Source: Sceloporus undulatus
Taxonomy: Eukaryota > Chordata > Lepidosauria > Squamata > Phrynosomatidae
Direction of reading: 5' to 3'
Assembly: GCF_019175285.1 (NCBI RefSeq)
Contig: NC_056528.1
Span: forward strand, 14,661,474 to 14,725,473
Length of the DNA stretch: 64,000 nt
Made by a program: the position numbers and the translations under genes. Below the pieces are notes generated by a model. The model worked only from the letters and a program-made list of their open reading frames with translations, did not search any database and was not told the origin of the DNA. This document shows, in pieces, positions 55,485 through 64,000 of the stretch (the stretch's first letter is position 1; the number at the start of each line of letters is the position of its first letter).

Positions 55485-55629
55485 TGCACCTGAGGAAATA
55501 TCGGCAAGGATTCATATTACTACATGTATCATTGCATGTATGGCTGTCCACCTGCTTTGCATGGATTTGTTGCACCTTTTCTGCAAAGGGTAGGGCAAAC
55601 ATGAAAGTTTGCACAGAAAAAGGGCATTT

Positions 55630-55828
55630 TCTGGAAGCCCTGGCGACACAGTGCTTAAATGCCAGTGCTGCATTCAACTCACAAAGTTGCGAGTTCGATC
55701 CCAGACAGGGTTCCAAGGTTGACTCTGCTGTCCATCCTTTCGTAGGTTGGTAAAATGGGTCCCTGGCTTGTTGAGGGTAACTGCTTAGAGAGTGCTTAGT
55801 ACAATAAAGCGATATAGCAATAGCAAGT
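55630..55828 (+). mobile_element. Third tRNA-derived SINE type, with L2-like tail
   Basis: CCCTGGCGACACAGTGCTTA (A-box region), GCGAGTTCGATCCCAGACAG (B box GTTCGATCC), AGGTTGGTAAAATGGGTCCC and AGTACAATAAAGCGATATAG follow the order of a squamate SINE whose tail resembles L2-type LINEs. A reverse LINE-like tail (TTTCTATACCGCTTATCGG) follows at 55830. Confidence 0.75.
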
Positions 55829-57256
55829 ACATTTCTATACCGCTTATCGGTGCACGGAATGTAAACACTGTTGCTCTTGCGAGATGCGGAGTCCATGCAA
55901 ATGTGCCAAAACCAGCAGCCATAGGCTAGCACATCTGTGTTTTGTGTTTTGCTTTGGCAGGTTTTCCTCCATTAGTCTGAGGGAATGCTGAAAGCATCCT
56001 TCAGAAATAGATTTTGAGGACGTCTCGGCCCATCAAACCTCCCTTTCCGTAGGAAGGGTTGGACATTTGTTTTTGCATGATGAGGGGCCTGGGTTTTCTA
56101 AATTGTTTTCCTCCCCTCTCCATCCATCCTTCCTTGCCTTCCCTTGGGATGTCTAGGGTTTGATCGATTGCTCGGTGTTGCAAAACCTTTTCAAAGTGGA
56201 CGGTTGAGGTGGGGCGGAGGGCCGACCTTTGCTAATTGGGAACGTCTAACAAGAGGAGCGGAGATGGCGCTTCGAATGTAAAGTTAAAAGCCTGGCCGTT
56301 GCGTGGCGCAGGAATATTTAACATGGAGCATCCTTTCTATTCCTGTCTGCGTCTGGTGTATTATGTGTGTGCAACTCATCTAAAGGCATCTAGGGGGAGA
56401 TGGGGAAAAAGGTGTATTTTTATGCTCCTGCAGAAAAAGGAAATTGGATCGATATATAAAAGCATGCTTCTGTATTCTCCAGAAAGGGATTCTTTGTATA
56501 CTCCCAGAGGATGTATGCAAGCCGATGGATAGGAAAAGCCATTTGTTTTACAGAAACCTCTCAGGGCAGTTTACATTAGATGCCGTCGCCGAAGAATTGT
56601 GACCCCCAAGTCATGATCCTGAACATCCAGTTTTTGCAATTGCCGGTTGTCTTTTAGTGGTGACAGCTAAAGGTCCAAATTCAATTTAAGGACACTCGGA
56701 GATATGGGCGCAATCTGTTCTGAAACCAAACGCCGGACTGGAAACAAGGGGAGGTTGACAGGACGCATTGTGTTTAATTTGATTTAACATTGGTTTGGGG
56801 TTTTTCGAACCCAGAAAGCAATGTTTGAGAAAGGCCTTCCCATTCAGGAGGACTCTGCGCCTTGAATAATGTGATGTGGCACTGCGCCTCGGTCTTGGCA
56901 GATGCCGCTGTAGATGTAAATCTTATCTAGTGTATTGATGAACTTCACTATTGGTTGTATAAAACATCCAATCTCCCTGATAGACTTGGCTGGGAGTAAT
57001 TTCTGCCCTGCCTCCCGTTGTAAAAGCTTGGCAATGACAGTAATGTGTTGCCTTTCTGCTAACTGAACATTTTGGGGTTGTTTTTGCATCAGATGCAGAA
57101 GTAATATGTTTGTCCATGAACACGAACACACACAACACACAGAGAACAAGGCACATTATTCCTGAATATCTTTCCACATCTGCCTAAAACATTGGATTAA
57201 GCCATATTTTGGGGGCACCAAAGCACCATGCAATTGAATCTCTTCTGTTTTCAGTT
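55829..57256. other. Single-copy noncoding DNA
   Basis: No gene was recognised. Positions 56200-56330 and 56575-56770 keep CpGs and show no repeat match. Confidence 0.35.
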
Positions 57257-57488
57257 GTTGTTGTGTTGTGCCTTGAAGTCATTTCCAGTTTATGACAATC
57301 CTAATATGACCCTATCATGGGGTTTTCTGGGGCTGAGTATTCTCATGCAACCTTTCCATGTAACTGGGTGCCTTCAAGTCATTTCTGACTTATGTCTAAG
57401 GTGAACTTATCATGGGGTTTTCTGGGGCTAAGGAAATATATATAACACACATGAAAAGGTTATATGAGAAAAACACAGCAGAAGAGGA

Positions 57489-57524
<36 letters not shown>

Positions 57525-57975
57525 TCTTCTGCTGTGTTTTCTCATTTAGCGTTTCCATGTTGCTGGGTGCCTTCAAGTCATTTCTGACTAATGACAACCC
57601 TAAGGTGAACCTTGAAGTCATTTCCAACTTATGTTGACTCTAAGGCAACCTTATCATGGGGTTTTCTGGGGCCAAGGGTGTGTGTGTGTGTATACATACA
57701 TACATATAGGCTGTATATGTCTCCCCTTCTCATATAGCTTTTCCATGTTGCTGGGTGCCTTCAGGTCCTTTCTGACTTATGGCAACTCCAAGACAAACAT
57801 ATCATGGGGGTTTCTTGGCAAGATTTATTACGAGTGGGTTTGCCATTGCCCTCCCCTGAGGCCAAGAGAGTGTGACTTGCCCAAGGAAACCCAATGGGTT
57901 TCATGGCTGAGCCAGGAATCGAACCCTAGTCTCAGAACTGCAGTCCAACACTGAAACCACTATACTATGCTGGAT
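57257..57975 (-). mobile_element. Cluster of Sauria-type SINE tails, last copy complete
   Basis: The tail segment GTGCCTTCAAGTCATTTCTG with TATCATGGGGTTTTCTGGGG occurs at about 57260, 57368, 57567, 57610 and 57755. Only the last copy (about 57745-57975) continues into body and head. The repeated TTTCCATGT..CTGGGTGCC junction at 57350, 57553 and 57737 shows local duplication at about 190-200 bp and not independent insertions. Confidence 0.8.
57451..57559. repeat. AT-rich inverted repeat (hairpin-capable)
   Basis: Arms 57465-57486 and 57524-57544 are inverse of each other except for one extra A (AACACAGCAGAAGAG against CTCTTCTGCTGTGTT). Weaker pairing extends each arm to about 36 nt. The loop is an (AT)n run at 57490-57520. 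Confidence 0.85.
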
Positions 57976-58856
57976 GTTGTATTTTCTTTAGATTATAAAA
58001 ACAGAAAAATAAGCTTCTTAGACACCCTGGCGATCTTCTCAGGAGCTGATATCACGAACCCTCTGCTGTGCGTTCTTCTTTTCTGAGTCCTCCAGCAGTA
58101 TCTCAGCTATTTCTTTCGTACTGGGTTGGCACATTTCTTTCCCCTTCGGTCCCAGTCTGCTGACGCTTGGCTTTTTGGTCCTGCCGCAGCCGTATTTCAC
58201 AGATTTCAAAGTCGTTTGACTCTGCCGATAGTTTGGAAGGCTTTTTTCTTCTCCTCCCCCTTCCTTCTTTCTAAATGCCTATAGGCCTTTCCCTGTTTGT
58301 GCCGTATAATTAAAATCAATCTATTACTGCGTCTGGAATATTGTAGTGATGGACTTGCGTGTCCAGCAGCGTCCCCTCCCTCTCATTTCAGCAAACAAGC
58401 CACTATTATGATTTAATATTTTAAAAATCCCTTCCTCTTTGTGTTTGCAGTTTTAAATATAATGGCAAGAGGGAGTGCAATGCCGTGCTTTTTAGGAGAC
58501 GCCATATAAAATGGGTATTAATATGCTTTTAATATGTCTTTAACAGTTCAGGGTGGGTGGTAACCACCTTTTAAGAGTGGTTTAGGAAAATTAGTCTTGC
58601 AAATTAAAATATACTCCGGGATCTAACCTGGATCGTGATATCCCCACTAGTTAGACGGTCTTGCTTTTTCAAATGCTGGGGCCAGGGAGCATGTATGCTT
58701 CTAAATGAAATGGGTTCCTAGACACATCCAGGAAGTTCAAAGATATCCTTTTCACTTAAAATAAAGGTGTCCATTGATAGTCCCAACCATTGCTTCATGT
58801 AAACCCATGACATACCAGGGAAAGAGAGGGTCTTTACGGTCTCTTCTAATCTTAGG
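57976..58856. other. Single-copy noncoding DNA with a conserved-looking core
   Basis: Positions 58130-58470 have little repeat character and include GTATAATTAAAATCAATC, CTTGCGTGTCCAGCAGCG and ATTATGATTTAATATTTTAA. They may be a conserved intronic element. No exon was recognised. Confidence 0.4.
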
Positions 58857-58930
58857 TTGCTTCCGCAGTGGAGAAATAATGCAGTTTGATGCCACTTTAA
58901 CTGCCATGGCCCAATGCTATGGAATGTATA
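58857..58930. mobile_element. Palindromic MITE, left arm only
   Basis: TTGCTTCCGCAGTGGAGAAA, TAATGCAGTTTGATGCCACT and TTAACTGCCATGGCCCAATG are intact. The copy is cut at GGAATGTATAG and continues into a decayed SINE-tail-like segment (58935-58985). Confidence 0.75.
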
Positions 58931-58985
58931 GACCACTCTAGGTTCACCCATAAGTTTAAGTTGGCTTGATGGCATTTAACAGTAG

Positions 58986-59574
58986 CAATGAATCTGTGGC
59001 TTCTGTGCCGTTGCACTGGGACAACATGCCCTGCAGAAGTTATAAGGGTTTATTTTGACCGGTGTGCATGCATGTGTGCAACTCCTTCCCTTCCTCCCAT
59101 CTTCTATCAGTACAAAATGTCTGTATTTTTTGGAAGCCATTTTTTCCTTTGTTGCGTGCCTTTTGTCCTGATCTTTGCCAGAGAGTGACAGCTTCTCCAA
59201 TTAGGCAAATGCAAGTAACCTTAGCAACTCCGTTGGAGGCGACAAGGACATGTCTCCAGCTGCCCGCGGAGGTTGCACATGGAGCATGAAGTGCCTTTAC
59301 CCAAGAGGGTTGGCAGAGGTCCAACTGCTTGCTCCAAGGCTTTCTTTCCCCAACGCGGATGTGGCATCTCACCCATAGTTGCTGAGCCAGGCTGCCCAGC
59401 TCCCTTGCCGCACCAAGCTTTCAAAGTCTGGATTGCCACGTGTTGGATCTCCAGAAGATGCACATAAATAATTGTGTGTAGGAGCTTTAGTTTTTTTTGT
59501 CTTCCTTCCATTGGCCCAGTTCACATGACTCCGATGTATTTATATCCAAGGGTAACTTTATTCAACTACTAATA
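58986..59574. other. Unassigned noncoding DNA
   Basis: No gene or repeat was recognised. Confidence 0.3.
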
Positions 59575-59803
59575 CAGTTGGCCCTTCTTATACACGGATT
59601 TTTTATACACGGATTTAAGCATCCATGGTTTGAAAACGTTGCAAAAAAGTATACATTTCAAATCTCAAACCTTGATTTTCCATTCTTTATAAGGGACACC
59701 ATTTTGCTATGTCATTATATTTAATGGGACTTGAGCATCCATGGATTTTGTTATCCACGGGGGATCTTGGAACCAAACCCCAACGTACAACAAGGGTCCA
59801 CTG
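59575..59803. mobile_element. Tigger-like MITE, whole, with TA duplication
   Basis: It starts CAGTTGGCCCTTCTTATACA and ends GGGTCCACTG, flanked by TA at 59573-59574 and 59804-59805. Internal AAGCATCCATGG, GGGACTTGAGCATCCATGG and GATCTTGGAACCAAACCCC define the family. It resembles mammalian MER2/Tigger-type short elements and is the best copy here. Confidence 0.9.
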
Positions 59804-59836
59804 TAATTGTTACTGGCTATAATTGGCGAGATGCAG

Positions 59837-60045
59837 CCAGTGGCCCCTTTGCAATAATCCTTTTGCAATGGGAAGACTAGCATACTAGTTTTGTTCAACA
59901 AAACCGTCACTCAGCCCATGATCCTTTTTCAAAGGTCTCTTTGTAATGGGAAGACTTACACACTAGTTTTGTTCAGCAAAACTGCCACTCAGCCAGTGGC
60001 CCTTTTGCAAAAGTCTTTTTGCAGTGGGAATGCTAGCATACATCT
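59837..60045. repeat. Tandem repeat, about 80 bp x 2.6
   Basis: Each unit has CACTCAGCCAGTGGCCC or a close form, CTTTTTGCAATGGGAAGACT, and AGCATACTAGTTTTGTTCAG. The three partial units differ by substitutions. No coding frame is kept. Confidence 0.85.
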
Positions 60046-60947
60046 TCTCCAGTTCTTTTGATTGCAAGAACCATGAATCAAATGCTACCTGCATGTACAC
60101 AGTACATTATCCTTGTGCGTTGTGGTTTTACAGCTTTGGATTCCCTGCCCTCTTTAGGTTTCTGACTTCTGCAAGGCTGTGTCATTGCAGAGATGGCGTT
60201 CCTAGTCAGTCATTCAGCCAGCGAGTGAGTCAGTCTGTCAGTCGGTTTCTCCTTCTCTCTTAATAGCAACCGGGAGTGAGCTGGGGTGAGAATGAGTCGC
60301 GGCCGCTCGACGAGAGATAAGCTTCGACGTAAACTGTGATTTTCTGCCCTGTGAGCCCTATGCAAGGATTTCATCTTTTAATGGAAGTGCAGTAAATAAA
60401 AGCCATTTTCACAATAAGCTGAGCAACAGGTCATAAGCGCCTGAGCCACCAAAAATTGATAGAAGTGAGCTAAGCGTAACAAATCTCCCCAAATTGCACT
60501 GGGCTCCACGTATCCGGCGCCTTTTCCTGCATCTCGCCAATTACAGCCGGTGACAATTATTTTCTGAGCTAGAGGTTTCTTTCTGGTTGAAAACCATGCA
60601 TAGCCTGGAGATGTTTTATCTTTTACTCCTCTGTCTCTCTTTTTCTAAATAGATTTGTATTGGAAGTGGGGGGAGGAAGAGAAATTGGGGAGCGTAGTGA
60701 GTAGAAGGTTCTTGTTTAAAAGGGCTTTCCTGCCTTCAGCCAAGGGAGAAAGTGCCGGTTGTAGGGAACAATTCACAATGCATTGAGAGCCGTCTTATTT
60801 GGCTGAATAAGTCATCCACTGTTGTTATGCTCCCACAACTCATGGAGGACAGTCTGTTGTTGCAGTGAAGCCTTCCTGGAATATCTGAGCATACAAAATG
60901 TGTTAATAGATGAACAGAAAGTGACACACATCTTTGATCTCTGATGG
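60046..60947. other. Single-copy noncoding DNA, CpG-retaining at 60280-60620
   Basis: AATGAGTCGCGGCCGCTCGA, GATAAGCTTCGACGTAAACT and CGTATCCGGCGCC lie close together, then GACAATTATTTTCTGAGC. The block has no repeat match and looks like a conserved element within ASTN2 intron 1. Confidence 0.45.
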
Positions 60948-61050
60948 TTGTTGTGTGCCTTCAAGTCATTTCCAAGCAATGGTAACCTTTTGTGTATGTG
61001 TTGCATGCCTTCAACTCATGTCCATGCCATGATAACCTCCTCTTAAAAGC
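60948..61050 (-). mobile_element. Sauria-type SINE tail, duplicated
   Basis: TTGTTGTGTGCCTTCAAGTC and a second TGTTGCATGCCTTCAACTCA lie about 45 bp apart, so the tail start was copied in tandem. The body is missing. Confidence 0.65.
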
Positions 61051-61512
61051 GTTGCAGCCCTTTTTGCCAACTTACTGGGTTCAGCTTTTGGAGGAGCGAC
61101 CACATTTTTGGATCTAATTTAGACGGCTATAAAAGGAAACCAAGCAAGTTAATGGAAATTGAGCAAGTGTGACTATAACTGCAAAGTGGAACAACCATGT
61201 CCAGTAACAGCATAGCACTGAATATCATTTTCATCAATGGATGGAGGGGGGGGGGGGGTCTGTTGACTTTTTGCCTTCTTGAATAGCTATCCAGAAGTAT
61301 CTGCCTGGCTATTATGGGAAATAGGATTAGGTTAAATGGATCATGGACTTGAGCCGTTGGGATTCTCAAGGTTAAGCAAATGGAAGAGCAGCTAATGCGT
61401 AGCGGATCTATAGATGTATCCAGATATTCTCAGCTCTCGGAAAAGCTTCACTTATATATATGAGATAAGAAAAACCCCATGAGCTTGGTCCCATTTTGAA
61501 AAGAAATTATTC

Positions 61513-61653
61513 CAGCGGACGCTTGGTATCCTTTGGGGTTTGGCTCCAGGACCCCTGTAGATACCAAAATCCATGGATGCACAAGTCCTATTAAATACAA
61601 TAAGAGGGTGTCCCTTATACCAAATGGCAAAATCAAGCTTTGCATTTTGGAAA

Positions 61654-61691
<38 letters not shown>

Positions 61692-61744
61692 GGATGCTGT
61701 GAATCCATGGATAAAAATATCCATGGATATGGAGGGCTCACTAT
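61513..61744. mobile_element. Tigger-like MITE with internal AT run
   Basis: It starts CAGCGGACGCTTGGTATCC and ends GGAGGGCTCACTATA. It carries TGGCTCCAGGACCCCTGTAG and AAATCCATGGATGCACAAGT. An (AT)n run at 61650-61690 has expanded where the copy at 22317 has CACATATA. Confidence 0.85.
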
Positions 61745-63263
61745 ATCATGTTCCTGATACGCCACTATTTTTGGTTCCCACATTTTGAGGCTCGTAAAGG
61801 CCAGTGAAATGAAATGTACTTTCTAACAATAGACCAGTGGGTTGTACAGTCTGCACTCCATTTCTTACCCCTTCCCAGGCCAAGTTGCCTGATTTCTGAC
61901 ACAAAATCTATTCAAGGACGCATTGTTCTTTCTTTCCCCCCTTCGGAAAAACCGAAGCCGCAGGGTGTCACTTGCAGGATGCTCCTGCAGCAAGCAAAGC
62001 CGGTTGCGAAGCTAGCGCTCAGAACAACCTGGTGCGAAATCATCTGATCGAAAATTATGTAGATTAAATACATATGCATGAAACTCTGGCATTTGCATAA
62101 TGCATTTGTATCACCAAACTTCACTTTTCAAGAGGAGGTTTTGCAGTTTGGGGACTTGCGCTGCAGCATTGGAAGAGAGAACAATGACAGCTTCACTTAT
62201 AAGAGGGTTATAGCAAGCAAATGTATATAATGTCGGATTGGTATTTCTTTAAAAAGTGCTAAGTGTTTTGCTAAAGGCTGCTATCCTATATATCGGGGTT
62301 GTTACCATCTGGATATTGTCAAGCTGAATTCCCATCGTTCGTAACTTTAATAGTTATGATGGCTGTGGGTGATGGAGGTTGCAATCCAACAAAATACGAA
62401 GAGCACAAGTTGTCTATTCCTTCTGCAAAAATGGGGCTTACAATTGTGTAGATACAGGTTGAATTAAATGGAAAATGGAAACTGCAACATGCAAAGAAAT
62501 TGTGCATGCTGGATCCATCCAAAACCTTTTGTGTCCATCTAGTGTATGTTCCTAATAGTAACTATAAGGGGAAAAAAACCAATTAAAATGGACCATCATA
62601 ATTTTTAGCAGTGCATCTTATACTTGATCCAGCCTCGCTCTCTTTGTGTATGGATGTCTGTGAGAAAATCCCCAGTTCCCCAAAACACAATAGTTTTTAT
62701 TCTTTATTTTCTTAGTGTTAATAAAAACCACTGAACCAACTTTGTTCAAATTGAATTTGCTTGCATGAGCTGCGAGGCCAATAACAACAACAGAATTAAA
62801 TGTTTGTCCAAAGGCAGCCAGGACGGTGTGCGCATAGGCGGGAGCAGATGAGGCATTGCGCGCCGAGGAGATAGTAACATGCTCCAGGAGAAAGGCAGGC
62901 TGCCTCTTTGGCGTGAAATGAGACAAAACATAGCTTGGTTTGGCACAGGATTGCTCTGCCCTTCGGAAGCGGGAGACATTTTGCGGCCGTAAGAGGTGCC
63001 GGTGCATGGAAACAAAACCTTCCCGAGTTCTCTAGGCAGTTAACAAACAAGGTTTCATGCTGAAGGAGATACGGCAGGGAGCATGTTCATGACACCTGGA
63101 CACTGGTTGGTGCTATAGTCAGGACATTGTAGCCATCCAGATAATAGTCCCCAGTCCCTGCTAGTCCCATTGGCCAGATACAAAACAAGTTGTGGTCTCA
63201 AACTCATGGAGGGAACAGCTTGTCCACACCAGTTGTTCCATCATTGCAGAACATGCAACTTTG
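61745..63263. other. Single-copy noncoding DNA
   Basis: No gene was recognised. A 129-codon - frame (62618-63007) covers a CpG-containing stretch (GCGCATAGGCGGGAGCAG, TTGCGCGCCGAGGAG) but shows no known domain. Confidence 0.35.
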
Positions 63264-63562
63264 CCATATGGAGGATGGAGTAAGCTTGTTTTCTGCTGCA
63301 CCAGAGACTAGGATGCAGAGCAGTAGATTCAAACTATAGGAGAAGAGGTTCCACCTAAACATTAGGAGGAACTACCTGATGGTCAGAGAAGTTCAACAGT
63401 GGAAGATGCTGTCTTGGAGTGTGATGGATTCTCCTTCTTTGGAGGCTTTCAAACAGAGGCTGGATGGCTATCTGCCAGGAGTTGCTTTGATTGTGTCTTC
63501 TTGTATGGCAGAATGAGGTTGGACTGGATGGCCTTTGTGGTCTCCTCCAACTCTGATTCCAT
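63264..63562 (+). mobile_element. CR1-like LINE 3' end
   Basis: GGAGTAAGCTTGTTTTCTGC, AGAGACTAGGATGCAGAGCA, AACATTAGGAGGAACTACCT and GGAGTGTGATGGATTCTCC follow the usual order to CCAACTCTGATTCC. A SINE starts four bases later. Confidence 0.85.
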
Positions 63563-63565
63563 TAT

Positions 63566-63724
63566 ACACCACATGGTGTACTGGTTTGAGTGTTGGACTC
63601 TGGAGACCAGGGTTTGATTCCCTGCTCAGCCGTGAAACCCAATGGGTGACATACCTGAGCATGTCATACGCTTTCTGCCTCAGAGGATGGCAATGGCCAA
63701 CCTCCTCTAAACAAGTCTTGTGAA
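63566..63724 (+). mobile_element. Sauria-type SINE, tail missing
   Basis: ACATGGTGTACTGGTTTGAG, GGTTTGATTCCCTGCTCAGC and GGCCAACCTCCTCTAAACAA are present. It runs into a palindromic MITE arm where the tail would be. Confidence 0.82.
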
Positions 63725-63726
63725 GC

Positions 63727-63785
63727 TCTGCGGCTAAAGTGCTGTCAAATTGCATTACTTCCACAATGTAGATGCACCATATGCC
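63727..63785. mobile_element. Palindromic MITE, right arm only
   Basis: CTAAAGTGCTGTCAAATTGC and ATTACTTCCACAATGTAGAT match the right arm of the family. Confidence 0.65.
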
Positions 63786-63948
63786 TGCTGAAGGACTGTC
63801 CCATGGGAAGGAATTCTAGAGCCTTGTATTTGCTAGCAGAAAGGTTGGCATCTAGCATACCCAACAAATGTCGCTCTGTAGGCAGAGCTAAGAGAAGACC
63901 TTCCCTGACGATTGCAAAACCTAGCAGATTTGTATTGGAGGGGATGCT

Positions 63949-64000
63949 GTTGTTGTTGTGTGCATGCCTTCAAGCTGTTTCCAACGTATGGAGACCCAAG
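63949..64000 (-). mobile_element. Sauria-type SINE tail, cut by window end
   Basis: GTTGTTGTTGTGTGCATGCC, TTCAAGCTGTTTCC and GGAGACCCAAG mark the start of a reverse-oriented copy that continues outside. Confidence 0.75.

Larger units (their letters stand above)
39179..64000 (+). other. ASTN2: ASTN2 intron 1 (5' part)
   Basis: The intron starts at the GT of the exon 1 donor and continues past the window end. I looked for the expected exon 2 sequence (the segment starting near SLVHWRQQWLENGTL in the human protein) in the translated frames and did not find it. A very long first intron is usual for this gene. The content is repeats and single-copy noncoding DNA, listed separately. Confidence 0.85.

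Overview
The window looks like nuclear DNA of a squamate reptile, most likely a lizard. It has one recognisable protein-coding exon, no operon-like gene packing, and a dense mix of interspersed repeats. These include tRNA-derived SINEs with Bov-B-type tails, CR1, L2 and Bov-B (RTE) LINE pieces, several nonautonomous DNA transposon families, and many CA, AT, AAT and TATC microsatellites. The squamate call rests on this repeat mix, recalled from memory; I could not run a repeat library.

The gene is ASTN2 (astrotactin-2), on the + strand. Its first coding exon runs from 38650 to a GTGAGC splice donor at 39179. It lies at the 3' side of a GC-rich, CpG-rich block (about 37780-39190) that is probably the promoter and 5' UTR. 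About 38 kb upstream of the exon looks intergenic, and about 24.8 kb downstream is the start of intron 1. I found no exon 2 and no second gene.

Layout. 1-8 kb: foldback DNA element, Bov-B and SINE copies, then a roughly 57-bp tandem repeat (7.66-8.06 kb). 8-33 kb: mostly single-copy DNA with scattered SINE, CR1, L2 and MITE copies, including a Tigger-like MITE nested inside a palindromic MITE at 22.2-22.6 kb. 33-37.7 kb: a 600-bp TATC/TCTG compound microsatellite, two palindromic MITEs, pyrimidine tracts and a split Bov-B fragment just upstream of the CpG-rich block. 37.8-39.2 kb: ASTN2 promoter region and exon 1. 39.2-64 kb: intron 1, starting with a 700-bp TATC-like tract, then Tigger-like, CR1 and SINE copies. 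At 51.39-52.30 kb there is a 42-bp minisatellite of about 21.6 units grown inside a SINE, with long open frames on both strands. At 57.3-57.9 kb there is a duplicated SINE-tail cluster around an AT-rich hairpin.

I see no evidence of a new multi-gene system. The most unusual object is the indel-free 42-bp array. Several CpG-retaining single-copy blocks are plausible conserved regulatory elements, but that needs a cross-species alignment.
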